64,000 nucleotides of DNA from Kitasatospora sp. MBT63 (GTDB lineage: Bacteria; Actinomycetota; Actinomycetes; Streptomycetales; Streptomycetaceae): assembly GCF_000710465.2 (NCBI RefSeq), contig NZ_JAIZ01000105.1, positions 1 through 64,000 of the forward strand, read 5' to 3'. The notes under the pieces were generated by a model that saw only the letters and a list, made by a program, of their open reading frames with translations, was not told where the DNA came from and ran no database searches. The position numbers and the translations under genes are program-made. Of this stretch, positions 48,023 through 55,990 are shown one piece after another; within the stretch, counting starts at the first letter, position 1, and every line of letters starts with the position of its first letter.

Positions 48023-48505
48023 ATGATCCGCACCGCCGTCACCGCCGACGTCCCCGTCATCCACGCCCTGATCCGCGAGCTGGCCGAGTACGAGAAGGCC
48101 CCGCAGGAGGCCAGGGCCACCGAGGAGCAGCTGCAGGACGCGCTGTTCGGTGCGCACCCGGCACTGTTCGGCCTGATCGCCGAGGACGACGCGACCGGGG
48201 AGCCGGTCGGTTTCGCGCTGTGGTTCCGCAACTTCTCCACCTGGCGCGGGACCCACGGGGTGTACCTGGAGGACCTGTACGTCCGTCCGGGCAACCGCGG
48301 CGGCGGCCACGGCAAGGCGCTGCTGACCGAGCTGGCCCGGATCTGCGTCGAGCGCGGCTACTCCCGGATGGAGTGGTCGGTGCTGGACTGGAACGCGCCG
48401 TCGATCGGTTTCTACAAGTCGCTGGGCGCCGTCCCGATGGACGGCTGGACCGTCTACCGGCTCACCGACGAGCCGCTCGCGGCGCTCGGATCGACCCCGC
48501 GCTGA
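48023..48505 (+). CDS. GNAT family N-acetyltransferase (160 aa)
   Basis: Complete GNAT fold: IRTAVTADVPVIHALIRELA start, FALWFRNFSTWRGTHGVYLE, DLYVRPGNRGGGHGKALLTE with the acetyl-CoA loop R-x-x-G-x-G/H, and WSVLDWNAPSIGFYKSLGAV. It closely follows the diamine or thialysine acetyltransferase (SSAT) pattern. Substrate is not certain; small amines are usual for this subgroup. It stands alone after the prophage. Confidence 0.9.
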   Translation: MIRTAVTADVPVIHALIRELAEYEKAPQEARATEEQLQDALFGAHPALFGLIAEDDATGEPVGFALWFRNFSTWRGTHGVYLEDLYVRPGNRGGGHGKALLTELARICVERGYSRMEWSVLDWNAPSIGFYKSLGAVPMDGWTVYRLTDEPLAALGSTPR

Positions 48506-48744
48506 GCCCGTGGCGGCCGTCGGGTTCGCTCGTTCCCGTGACGGTGGCCGAAGATCACGACATCTGTCCCCCGATCGCGGTAACGTCACGGGCGGATGCA
48601 CGGCGTTCCGGCCCTTCCCAGTGGGTATGACCGGAACGTACCGCACCACCGCTGCGCACAGTTGGGGCGAAGCAGTTGAGCCATGCAAGAGGAAGTGCCG
48701 CGGCCGTTCGGCCGCAAGCACCGCGCGTCACCCAGGAGGTGAGG

Positions 48745-49158
48745 GTGTCCCAGATCGACGGCGAGCCCGGAGTGAAGGACTTCGTGGAGGTCCGGCTGCC
48801 CGCTGCGGGGGCCTACCTCTCGGTGCTGCGAACGGCGACAGCCGGTCTCGCGGCCCGGTTGGACTTCACCCTGGACGAGATCGAGGATCTCCGGATCGCG
48901 GTGGACGAAGCCTGCGCCATCCTGCTCCAGCAGGCTGTCCCGGGTTCCGTCCTGAGCTGCGAGTTCCGGCTGGTCGGCGACTCCCTGCGGGTCACGGTCA
49001 GCGCACCGACCACGGACGGGCGGGCCCCCGAGCGGGACACCTTCGCCTGGACGGTGCTCTCCGCGCTGGCGGGCGAGGTGGAGTCCTCGGTCGAGGCGGA
49101 CAACACGGTCAGCATCAGCCTGCACAAGAAGCGCGGCGGGTCGTCCACCCCGGCGTAG
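48745..49158 (+). CDS. RsbW/PrsH-like anti-sigma factor (137 aa)
   Basis: GTG 48745 with AGGAGG upstream. It is a GHKL serine-kinase-type ATP-binding fold: AYLSVLRTATAGLAARLDFT, EIEDLRIAVDEACAILLQQA (N box with Asp/Glu), SLRVTVSAPTTDG and FAWTVLSALAGEV. The glycine-rich box is weak, as in Streptomyces PrsH/UshX. It would hold the neighbouring sigma factor inactive until an anti-anti-sigma protein displaces it. The gene is 117 bp ahead of the sigma gene. Confidence 0.87.
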   Translation: MSQIDGEPGVKDFVEVRLPAAGAYLSVLRTATAGLAARLDFTLDEIEDLRIAVDEACAILLQQAVPGSVLSCEFRLVGDSLRVTVSAPTTDGRAPERDTFAWTVLSALAGEVESSVEADNTVSISLHKKRGGSSTPA

Positions 49159-49274
49159 CCCGTCGTGCCGCAGTATCCGCCGTACGCACGGTGTCGTATT
49201 CACCGCGCGTACGGCGCCCCGTATCGCAGTGCTCTGCGGTACAACCAGTGAGAAGTGCTCCCGGAACGGAACGG

Positions 49275-50345
49275 GTGATCGCCGTGAGTGATCTGGACCG
49301 CACAGCTGCCGCCGCCGGCGCGGCCGCCGCCGACCTGACCGTCCGTGCCGAGTCCGCGGTCCTCGACCGCGGTACGGCCGGCCCTGCCGTACCGCCGCAG
49401 GCGAGCGCCGCCCGCACCGCCGCCCAACCCGACGCGCACCCGAAGGACTCCCACCGGATGACCCAGCCGACCGATCCGACGCCCGAGCGGCCCGAGGCGG
49501 TGCCCGCGGGCCAGAGCGACGCGGACGGGCTCAGGGCCGCCGCGGAGGCCGTCCGCGGCGCCGTGCCCGCCCAGGGGCACCGCTCGGGCGCGCCGGACCG
49601 GGAGGCCGCACGGGCCCTGTTCGTGCGGCTGGCCGCGCTGCCGGAGGGGTCCACCGAGCGGGTGGAGATCCGCAACCAGCTGGTGCGGATGCACATCCCG
49701 CTGGTCGAGCACCTCGCCCGGCGGTTCCGCAACCGGGGCGAGCCGCTGGACGACCTGACCCAGGTCGCCACCATCGGTCTGATCAAGTCGGTGGACCGGT
49801 TCGACCACGAGCGCGGGGTGGAGTTCTCCACCTACGCCACGCCCACCATCGTCGGTGAGATCAAGCGGCACTTCCGGGACAAGGGCTGGGCCGTCCGCGT
49901 CCCGCGCCGCCTCCAGGAGCTGCGGCTCTCACTCACCACGGCGACCAGCGAGCTCTCCCAGCGGCACGGCCGCTCCCCCACGGTGCACGAGCTGGCGGAG
50001 CACCTGGGGATCTCCGAGGAGGACGTGCTGGAGGGCCTGGAGTCCGCCAACGCGTACTCCACCCTGTCGCTGGACGTGCCGGACAGCGACGACGAGTCGC
50101 CGGCCGTCGCGGACACCCTGGGCGCCACCGACGAGGCGTTGGAGGGCGTGGAGTACCGGGAGTCGCTCAAGCCGCTGCTGGCCCAGCTGCCGCCGCGCGA
50201 GCAGAAGATCCTGGTGCTCCGGTTCTTCCGGAACATGACCCAGTCGCAGATCGCCGCCGAGGTGGGCATCTCGCAGATGCACGTCTCCAGACTGCTCGCC
50301 CGCACCCTCGCGCAGCTGCGGGAGAAGCTGCTCGTCGAGGAGTGA
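49275..50345 (+). CDS. sigH: SigB/SigF/SigG-family RNA polymerase sigma factor (SigH-like)
   Basis: 356 aa from GTG 49275; GTG 49284 and ATG 49458 are other possible starts, and the S. coelicolor homolog is known to exist in several N-terminal forms. Residues 1-100 are a poorly conserved Ala/Asp-rich extension. Region 2 is LVRMHIPLVEHLARRFRNRG, LTQVATIGLIKSVDRFDHER, FSTYATPTIVGEIKRHFRDK; region 3 is RSPTVHELAEHLGISEEDVL; region 4 is LPPREQKILVLRFFRNMTQS, IAAEVGISQMHVSRLLARTL. It directs stress and development genes and is controlled by the upstream anti-sigma factor. Confidence 0.9.
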   Translation: MIAVSDLDRTAAAAGAAAADLTVRAESAVLDRGTAGPAVPPQASAARTAAQPDAHPKDSHRMTQPTDPTPERPEAVPAGQSDADGLRAAAEAVRGAVPAQGHRSGAPDREAARALFVRLAALPEGSTERVEIRNQLVRMHIPLVEHLARRFRNRGEPLDDLTQVATIGLIKSVDRFDHERGVEFSTYATPTIVGEIKRHFRDKGWAVRVPRRLQELRLSLTTATSELSQRHGRSPTVHELAEHLGISEEDVLEGLESANAYSTLSLDVPDSDDESPAVADTLGATDEALEGVEYRESLKPLLAQLPPREQKILVLRFFRNMTQSQIAAEVGISQMHVSRLLARTLAQLREKLLVEE

Positions 50346-50357
50346 GACCGGGCGCGG

Positions 50358-50402
50358 ACACGCCGACGGCCGGAGGGAAGAACCCTCCGGCCGTCGGCGT
50401 GT
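50358..50402. terminator. 20-bp perfect terminator hairpin
   Basis: Arms 50358-50377 and 50383-50402, loop AAGAA, 12 nt beyond the sigma-factor stop and 19 nt beyond the convergent membrane-protein gene. Confidence 0.85.
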
Positions 50403-50421
50403 CGGGGCCCGGGGGCGGGCC

Positions 50422-50841
50422 TCAGTCCTGCGGGCGGTACAGCAGTGCGGTCACCTTGGGGTTGAGCAGCGCCACGATGCCGGTCAGGCCCAGCACGGCG
50501 ACGGCCACCGCGGCGCCGGCCATCGCACCGCCGGACTGCCCCATGTAGTAGGCGACCGGCAGGCAGATCGAGTTGGTGAGCACCGCCGGGCTGCGGCCCC
50601 AGCGGCGGCCGAGCAGCAGCGCCCGGCCGGCCAGCAGCGGGAGCAGGCCCATCAGCAGCAGCACCACGCCGCCGGCCTCACTGCGCCCGAGCGCCGCCGG
50701 GTCGCCGGCCAGTCCGGCGACGAGGTCGTAGACGCCCCATCCGGCCAGGGCGACGCCCTCCAGGACGGTGATACCGGCGCCGAGCAGCAGCGGGGCGGGC
50801 CGGGCGGGCACGGGGGCGGGAGCGGGGGATTCTGCGGTCAC
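50422..50841 (-). CDS. Integral membrane protein (139 aa)
   Basis: GTG 50841. Four hydrophobic segments (LLLGAGITVLEGVALAGWGV, GVVLLLMGLLPLLAGRALLL, SICLPVAYYMGQSGGAMAG, AVAVLGLTGIVALL). It belongs to a group of small four-helix actinobacterial membrane proteins without assigned role. It is divergent from the lipid kinase gene (50 bp). Confidence 0.8.
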   Translation of the reverse strand: MTAESPAPAPVPARPAPLLLGAGITVLEGVALAGWGVYDLVAGLAGDPAALGRSEAGGVVLLLMGLLPLLAGRALLLGRRWGRSPAVLTNSICLPVAYYMGQSGGAMAGAAVAVAVLGLTGIVALLNPKVTALLYRPQD

Positions 50842-50891
50842 TCCAGCAGGGTAACCGCCGTCCCTCCGGTACCGACCCGTAGGCTGGCGCA

Positions 50892-51863
50892 ATGCGCGCT
50901 CTCCTGGTCGTGAACCCCAAGGCGACCACCACCAGCACCAGGACCCGGGACGTGCTCACCCATGCGCTGCGCAGCGATCTGAAGCTGGACGTCGCACACA
51001 CCGAGTACCGGGGCCATGCGCGCGACCTGGCCCGGGACGCGGCCGCCGAGGGCGCGGTGGACCTGGTGGTGGCGCTGGGGGGCGACGGCACGGTCAACGA
51101 GGTGGTCAACGGGCTGCTGGCGCAGGGCCCTTCGGAGCGGGTGCCGCGGCTGGCGGTGGTGCCGGGGGGCAGCACCAACGTGTTCGCCCGGGCGCTCGGG
51201 CTGCCCAACGACCCGGTGGAGGCGACCGGCGCGCTGCTGGACGCGCTGGCCCACGGGCGGGAGCGGGCGATCGGGCTCGGCAAGGCGATGACCGAGGGGC
51301 TGCCGGACCGCTGGTTCACCTTCACCGCGGGCCTCGGCTTCGACGCGGGCGTGGTCGGCAGGGTGGAGCAGCAGCGCCGGGCCGGGCGCAAGTCCACCCA
51401 CGCGCTGTACGTGAACCAGGCGCTCCGGCACTACGTCACTGAGCGTGAACATCGCCGTTCGGGCCCCGTCACCCTGGAAATGCATGGGCAGGAGCCGGTT
51501 CCGAGCCTGGTCCTGGCCATAGTCTCCAACACCTCGCCATGGACCTACCTGGGCAGCCGCCCGGTGCTCCCCTCCCCCTCCGCCTCCTTCGACACCGACC
51601 TCGACGTCTTCGGCATCACTCGAATGACGGCGTTCGGCACGGCTCGAACGGTCCGTCAGATTCTGCGCTCGCACGCCCCTGCGGACGGGGCCGCCAAGGC
51701 CTCCGGGCCGAGCGGCAAGCACGTCGTCTCCTATCACGACGTCCGGCACTTCACCTTGGTTTCACAGGAACCGGCCCCGTTTCAGGTCGACGGGGACCAT
51801 CTTGGAGACAGGAGTCGCGTCAGTTTCACAGGCGTTCGGCGGGCACTGCGTGTGATTGTGTGA
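50892..51863 (+). CDS. Diacylglycerol/sphingosine kinase-like lipid kinase (323 aa)
   Basis: DAGK catalytic fold: LLVVNPKATTTSTRTRDVLT, VVALGGDGTVNEVVNGLL (ATP-binding GGDGT at about residue 62), LAVVPGGSTNVFARALGL, WFTFTAGLGFDAGVVGRVEQ, and the C-terminal beta domain with PFQVDGDHLG. It phosphorylates a lipid alcohol such as diacylglycerol or undecaprenol. It is followed by a small hairpin (51866-51886). Confidence 0.9.
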   Translation: MRALLVVNPKATTTSTRTRDVLTHALRSDLKLDVAHTEYRGHARDLARDAAAEGAVDLVVALGGDGTVNEVVNGLLAQGPSERVPRLAVVPGGSTNVFARALGLPNDPVEATGALLDALAHGRERAIGLGKAMTEGLPDRWFTFTAGLGFDAGVVGRVEQQRRAGRKSTHALYVNQALRHYVTEREHRRSGPVTLEMHGQEPVPSLVLAIVSNTSPWTYLGSRPVLPSPSASFDTDLDVFGITRMTAFGTARTVRQILRSHAPADGAAKASGPSGKHVVSYHDVRHFTLVSQEPAPFQVDGDHLGDRSRVSFTGVRRALRVIV

Positions 51864-51865
51864 CC

Positions 51866-51886
51866 AGAAGGGGGTCCCGCCCTTCT
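51866..51886 (+). terminator. Small hairpin after the lipid kinase gene
   Basis: AGAAGGG (51866-51872) pairs with CCCTTCT (51880-51886), followed by TCTCG, immediately beyond the stop codon. Confidence 0.5.
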
Positions 51887-52232
51887 TCTCGAACGCGCTA
51901 GCCCCCTTCACTCCATAGAAGTACGGGCTGTGAGCTAGGCGACACCGAAGAATCAAAAATTCCTCCCCGAAGGGGGTTGTATCCGAGCCCGAGGTTTGCG
52001 AACCTCTACATGGCGATCGGGACACGTCGCAGCGACAGCGAGAACCAGCCCTCACGGGCGTGGCCGTGGCGAATCCCTTGATAGCCGGAACCCCACCCCA
52101 GCACAGACCACCCGGGCCCGATGGGCCTTTGGTCCCTTTTGCTGTTGCGGGATTCGTGAAAGCGTTCACATTCACAAGCCATCGAGTGTGTCGGCCGGGC
52201 CACAGCCCGGCGACCGGAGGAGTTGGACGACC
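51887..52232 (+). promoter_or_regulatory. Long wblE promoter region with Crp-like box
   Basis: 346 bp without a supported gene. At 52156-52169 lies GTGA-N6-TCAC (GTGAAAGCGTTCAC), the actinobacterial CRP consensus, 63 bp before the wblE ATG. A GGAGGAG ribosome site is at 52216-52222, somewhat far from the ATG at 52233. AT-rich stretches near 51950 (AATCAAAAATTCC) may hold another promoter. Confidence 0.5.
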
Positions 52233-52484
52233 ATGGACTGGCGCCACCGCGCTGTCTGCCGCGAAGAGGACCCGGAGCTGTTCTTCCCGATCGGGAACAC
52301 CGGTCCTGCTCTGCTGCAGATCGAGGAAGCCAAGGCCGTGTGCCGCCGCTGTCCCGTCATGGAGCAGTGCCTGCAGTGGGCGCTGGAGACCGGCCAGGAC
52401 GCCGGCGTCTGGGGCGGCATGAGCGAGGACGAGCGTCGCGCGATGAAGCGTCGTGCCGCCCGCAACCGCGCCCGCACCGCCTGA
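52233..52484 (+). CDS. wblE: WhiB-family iron-sulfur regulator WblE
   Basis: 83 aa. The four Fe-S ligands are Cys9, Cys37, Cys40 and Cys46 (CRRCPVMEQC), then the GVWGG turn and a basic C-terminal tail (MKRRAARNRART) that contacts DNA. It is the shortest type of WhiB protein and corresponds to WblE in Streptomyces and WhiB1 in mycobacteria, which binds region 4 of the main sigma factor and reacts with NO. The neighbouring kinase gene supports the assignment. Confidence 0.93.
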   Translation: MDWRHRAVCREEDPELFFPIGNTGPALLQIEEAKAVCRRCPVMEQCLQWALETGQDAGVWGGMSEDERRAMKRRAARNRARTA

Positions 52485-52734
52485 CACATCGTCAAGCAGC
52501 AACCCGATCAACCCATGATCAAGGGCTCCGCCGCATCGGACGGCCGAGCCTTCCGCTCAACGGACCGCGTCTCGGCGAGGTCCCACGACGCGAGCGGCCC
52601 AGGCACTTGATACTGCTCACTGAGAGCAATATCGTGGAGCCCAGGCGCTCACCGTGTGCAACACACGGGGCGGGCGTCGCGCCACCCAGAGCCCCCGTTC
52701 CGGCCGACTCCCCCCGACGGCCGGAGCGGGTCGA

Positions 52735-52773
52735 GAGGCCCTGTCGACCCACCCCCCCGGTCGACAGGGCCTC
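52735..52773 (-). terminator. Terminator of the sensor kinase gene
   Basis: Perfect 15-bp stem (52735-52749 with 52759-52773), about 45 nt beyond the kinase stop. It may also serve wblE, which ends 250 bp to the left with no nearer hairpin seen. Confidence 0.7.
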
Positions 52774-52818
52774 GTTTCGCTCTCCACCGCCTGCCGCGGG
52801 GCCCGAGCGGCCCCACCG

Positions 52819-54336
52819 CTACGGGACCGGGATCTCCAGGACCACCTTGGTGCCGCCGCCCGGCGCCGCGACCATGTCGAAGGTGCCGCCGAGTTCGCCG
52901 GTCACCAGGGTGCGGACGATCTGCAGCCCGAGGTTGCCGCCCTGCTGGGGGTCGAACCCCTCCGGTACGCCCTTGCCGTCGTCCTGCACCGTGATCAGCA
53001 GGTACTCGTCCGGCTTGGCCCCGCCGTTCCAGCTGTCCGACCAGCCCATCCCGGTCGCGGGGGCGCGCCCGCGCAACGCGCTGACCTCAAGATTTCCCGA
53101 GGCGGACGGGCCGAAGGCATGCTCCAGGGCGTTCTGCAGCACCTCGGTGAGGATCATCGCCAGCGGGGTGGAGATCTCCGCCGAGAGGATGCCGAAGCTG
53201 CCGGTGCGCCGGGCCACCACTCGGCCGTCCTGGGACAGCTCCACGCACATCGCCAGCACCCGGTCGGCGATCTCGTCGAAGGCGACCTGCTCGTCCAGCG
53301 CCTGGGAGAGCGTCTCGTGCACGATCGCGATCGAGCCGACCCGCCGGACCGCCTCGTCCAGCGCGGCACGGCCGGCGTCCGAGTCCATCCGCCGGGACTG
53401 CAGCCGCAGCAGCGCCGCGACCGTCTGCAGGTTGTTCTTCACCCGGTGGTGGATCTCCCGGATGGTGGCGTCCTTGGTCATCAGCTCCCGGTCACGGCGG
53501 CGCAGTTCGGTGACGTCCCGGCAGAGCACCAGCGAGCCGGTGAGCTGGCCCTTGGGCTTGAGCGGGATGGTCCGCAGCGTCACCACGCCGCCCTGCGCCT
53601 CCACCTCGGTCTGCCGGGGGGCCCAGCCGCTGGCCATCTTGACCAGCGCCTCGTGCACCGCGCCGCGCGAGGGCGGCACCAACTCGGCGGTGGTACGGCC
53701 CAGGTGGCTGCCGACCAGGTCGGTGGAGAGCCCGATCCGGTGGTAGGCGGAGAGCGCGTTGGGGCTGGCGTAGGTGACCACGCCGTCCACGTCCAGCCGG
53801 ATCAGGCCGTCGCCGACCCGCGGCGCCGCGTCCATGTCGACCTGCTCCCCCGGGTACGGGAAGGTGCCGGCCGCGATCATCTGGGCCAGGTCGGAGGCGC
53901 TCTGCAGGTACGTGAGCTCCAGCCGGCTGGGGGTGCGGACGGTCAGCAGGTTGGTGTTGCGGGCGATCACGCCCAGCACCCGCCCCTCCCGGCGGACCGG
54001 GATGGACTCCACCCGGACCGGCACCTCCTCGCGCCACTCCGGGTCGCCCTCGCGGACGATCCGGCCTTCGTCGAAGGCGGCGTCGAGCAGCGGCCGGCGG
54101 CCACGCGGGACGAGGTGGCCGACCATGTCGTCGTGGTACGAGGTGGGGCCGGTGTTGGGCCGCATCTGGGCCACCGAGACGTAGCGGATGCCGTCCCAGG
54201 TGGGGATCCACAGGACCAGGTCCGCGAAGGAGAGGTCGGAGAGCAGCTGCCACTCCGAGACCAGCAGGTGGAGCCACTCCACGTCGGCACCGGTGAGGGT
54301 GGTGTGGCGGCGGACGAGTTCGTTCAGCGAGGGCAC
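52819..54336 (-). CDS. PdtaS-like sensor histidine kinase (505 aa)
   Basis: A GAF-like sensor region (residues 1-150: GADVEWLHLLVSEWQLLSDL, PLLDAAFDEGRIVREGD) is followed by PAS (about 170-275: RLDVDGVVTYASPNALSAYH) and a HisKA_2 H-box IREIHHRVKNNLQTVAALLR (His296/297 at the autophosphorylation site). The HATPase domain has EVLQNALEHAF (N box) and QDDGKGVPEGF (G box). The soluble GAF-PAS-HisKA_2 layout is that of PdtaS, which phosphorylates the RNA-binding antiterminator PdtaR; no partner gene is adjacent. A DasR-like site lies about 100 bp upstream. Confidence 0.9.
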   Translation of the reverse strand: MPSLNELVRRHTTLTGADVEWLHLLVSEWQLLSDLSFADLVLWIPTWDGIRYVSVAQMRPNTGPTSYHDDMVGHLVPRGRRPLLDAAFDEGRIVREGDPEWREEVPVRVESIPVRREGRVLGVIARNTNLLTVRTPSRLELTYLQSASDLAQMIAAGTFPYPGEQVDMDAAPRVGDGLIRLDVDGVVTYASPNALSAYHRIGLSTDLVGSHLGRTTAELVPPSRGAVHEALVKMASGWAPRQTEVEAQGGVVTLRTIPLKPKGQLTGSLVLCRDVTELRRRDRELMTKDATIREIHHRVKNNLQTVAALLRLQSRRMDSDAGRAALDEAVRRVGSIAIVHETLSQALDEQVAFDEIADRVLAMCVELSQDGRVVARRTGSFGILSAEISTPLAMILTEVLQNALEHAFGPSASGNLEVSALRGRAPATGMGWSDSWNGGAKPDEYLLITVQDDGKGVPEGFDPQQGGNLGLQIVRTLVTGELGGTFDMVAAPGGGTKVVLEIPVP

Positions 54337-54766
54337 AGCCCGAGCCTAGTCACCCGGCCCGGGCGGCGGCCTGCCGGAGTAGCCCGCCGCGTTGTCCAGA
54401 CCAATTCCGGCCCTGCCCTGGACAACCCAGATTGGTCTAGTCCACAATGAAGACGCACCAAGGAGAAGCCCCCCGCGCACACTGCCCTGACCGCGCGAGG
54501 CGACTCCTCGGTCGGGCGCCGCCGGAGTGGGAGTCCCGCACAACTCCCGCCTCTCCAGGCGCCCGACGACAGCTCCGGGCTGCGGTGCCGCACAGGTTGA
54601 GGGTCCTGTGTCGGCGCCGTGGCCCGTAGTGCTTTCCGCCTCCGGCGCGGCGCTCAGAGCGGGCAGGCGGCCAGCCACGAAAGGGGCGCGGGGAACTGCG
54701 CGAAACCGGGAGAGTGCGGCGCCGCACCTACCCGCGCGCAGTTCCGCCCCCAGCCTCCGGCCGGGG
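54337..54766. other. Intergenic region with dre-like sites and structured elements
   Basis: 430 bp between the kinase start and the end of the SIS gene, no supported ORF. It contains ATTGGTCTAGTCCACA (54431-54446), a close match to the DasR consensus, and a weaker GTTGTCCAGACCAATT (54391-54406). A 10-bp long-range stem, GTCGGGCGCC (54511-54520) with GGCGCCCGAC (54558-54567), encloses a GGGAGT/ACTCCC inner stem. A hairpin with GGAACTGCGCG (54692-54702) and CGCGCAGTTCC (54735-54745) is the probable terminator of the SIS gene and resembles a dispersed streptomycete repeat. Confidence 0.5.
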
Positions 54767-55828
54767 TCAGTGGGTTTCGGTGACCTTGGCGAGGGCGCGG
54801 GGGGCGTCCGGGTCCTGGCCGCGGGCGATGGTGACCTCGTAGGCGAGCAGTTGCAGCGGGAGGATCTCCAGGATCGGCTGGACCTCCTCGGGCACCCCGG
54901 CCGGCAGGACGAAGCCCGCCGACGCGGCGTCCACCTGCTCCCGCTGACCGACCACCACCAGGTCCGCACCGCGCCCCCGCAACCGGTCCAGCACCGGCTG
55001 CAGCGCCTCGCCGCCCTTGCCGTCCGGCACGATCGCGATCACCGGCGAGACGTTGTCGACCATGGCCAGCGGCCCGTGCAGCAGGTCCGCGCCGGAGAAC
55101 GGGCTGGCCGGGATGTAGGTGGTCTCCATCAGCTTCAGCGCCGCCTCCCGGGCGGTCGGGTAGCCGTACCCGCGCGAGGTGATCACCAGCCGCTGGGCGA
55201 AGCGGTACCGCTCGGCCAGCGCCTTCACCTCGGCCTGCCGGGCGAGCACCCCGGCGGCCAGCCTCGGCAGCGCCCCGGCCGCCGCGCCGTCGCCCCCGCG
55301 CAGCCCCTCGACCAGCAGGTAGAGGGCGAGCAGTTCGGCGGTGTAGGTCTTGGTGGCCGGAAGGGCCTTCTCCGGTCCGGCGAGGACGTCGATGTGGAAC
55401 TCGGAGACCTCGGCCAGCGGCGAGGCCGCGTTGTTGGTGACCGCCAGGGTGATCGCGCCGGCCTCGCGGGCGGCCTTGGTGGAGGCGACCAGGTCGGGCG
55501 AGCCGCCGGACTGGCTGACGGTGATCACCAGCACGTCGGTCAGGTCGGGCCGGGCCCCGTACGCGGTGGTGGTGGACATCGAGGTGAGGCCGGCCGGCTT
55601 GGCGAGCAGGACCTCGATCAGGTACTTCGCGTACAGCGCCGCGTTGTCGGAGGTGCCGCGCCCGGTGAGCAGGAAGAAGCGGGGGGCGCGGGCGGCGATC
55701 TCGGCGGCGATCCGGCGGATCTTCGGGGCGCCCTCGTCGAGGATGCGCCGCAGGACGGCCGGCTGCTCGGCCATCTCGGCCGCCATGATCCTGCCGGGTG
55801 CCGGGGAGAGGGCGTGAGGGTCGGACAT
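54767..55828 (-). CDS. SIS-domain sugar-phosphate enzyme (NagB2-like)
   Basis: 353 aa from ATG 55828 (GGAGG upstream). Two SIS domains: FFLLTGRGTSDNAALYAKYL, ITVSQSGGSPDLVASTKAAR; then LVITSRGYGYPTAREAALKL and GPLAMVDNVSPVIAIVPDG. It resembles the isomerase half of glucosamine-6-phosphate synthase without the glutaminase part. In Streptomyces the equivalent gene in the das region has been annotated as glucosamine-6-phosphate deaminase type 2, which fits use of imported chitin sugars. Confidence 0.88.
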   Translation of the reverse strand: MSDPHALSPAPGRIMAAEMAEQPAVLRRILDEGAPKIRRIAAEIAARAPRFFLLTGRGTSDNAALYAKYLIEVLLAKPAGLTSMSTTTAYGARPDLTDVLVITVSQSGGSPDLVASTKAAREAGAITLAVTNNAASPLAEVSEFHIDVLAGPEKALPATKTYTAELLALYLLVEGLRGGDGAAAGALPRLAAGVLARQAEVKALAERYRFAQRLVITSRGYGYPTAREAALKLMETTYIPASPFSGADLLHGPLAMVDNVSPVIAIVPDGKGGEALQPVLDRLRGRGADLVVVGQREQVDAASAGFVLPAGVPEEVQPILEILPLQLLAYEVTIARGQDPDAPRALAKVTETH

Positions 55829-55990
55829 CTGGTGTGCCTCCGATGAGATGGGTCGACCCCGACCGGACGGCTGCCCGGCGGGGACCTCTACGGCGGCGAG
55901 TCCGCACACTCGCTGCGGGCGCCGGTCGGGCCGGCGTCCACGGTGATCCTACGGGGGCGGCACCCGCCGGGCACGGGTGCCGCCGCGGTC

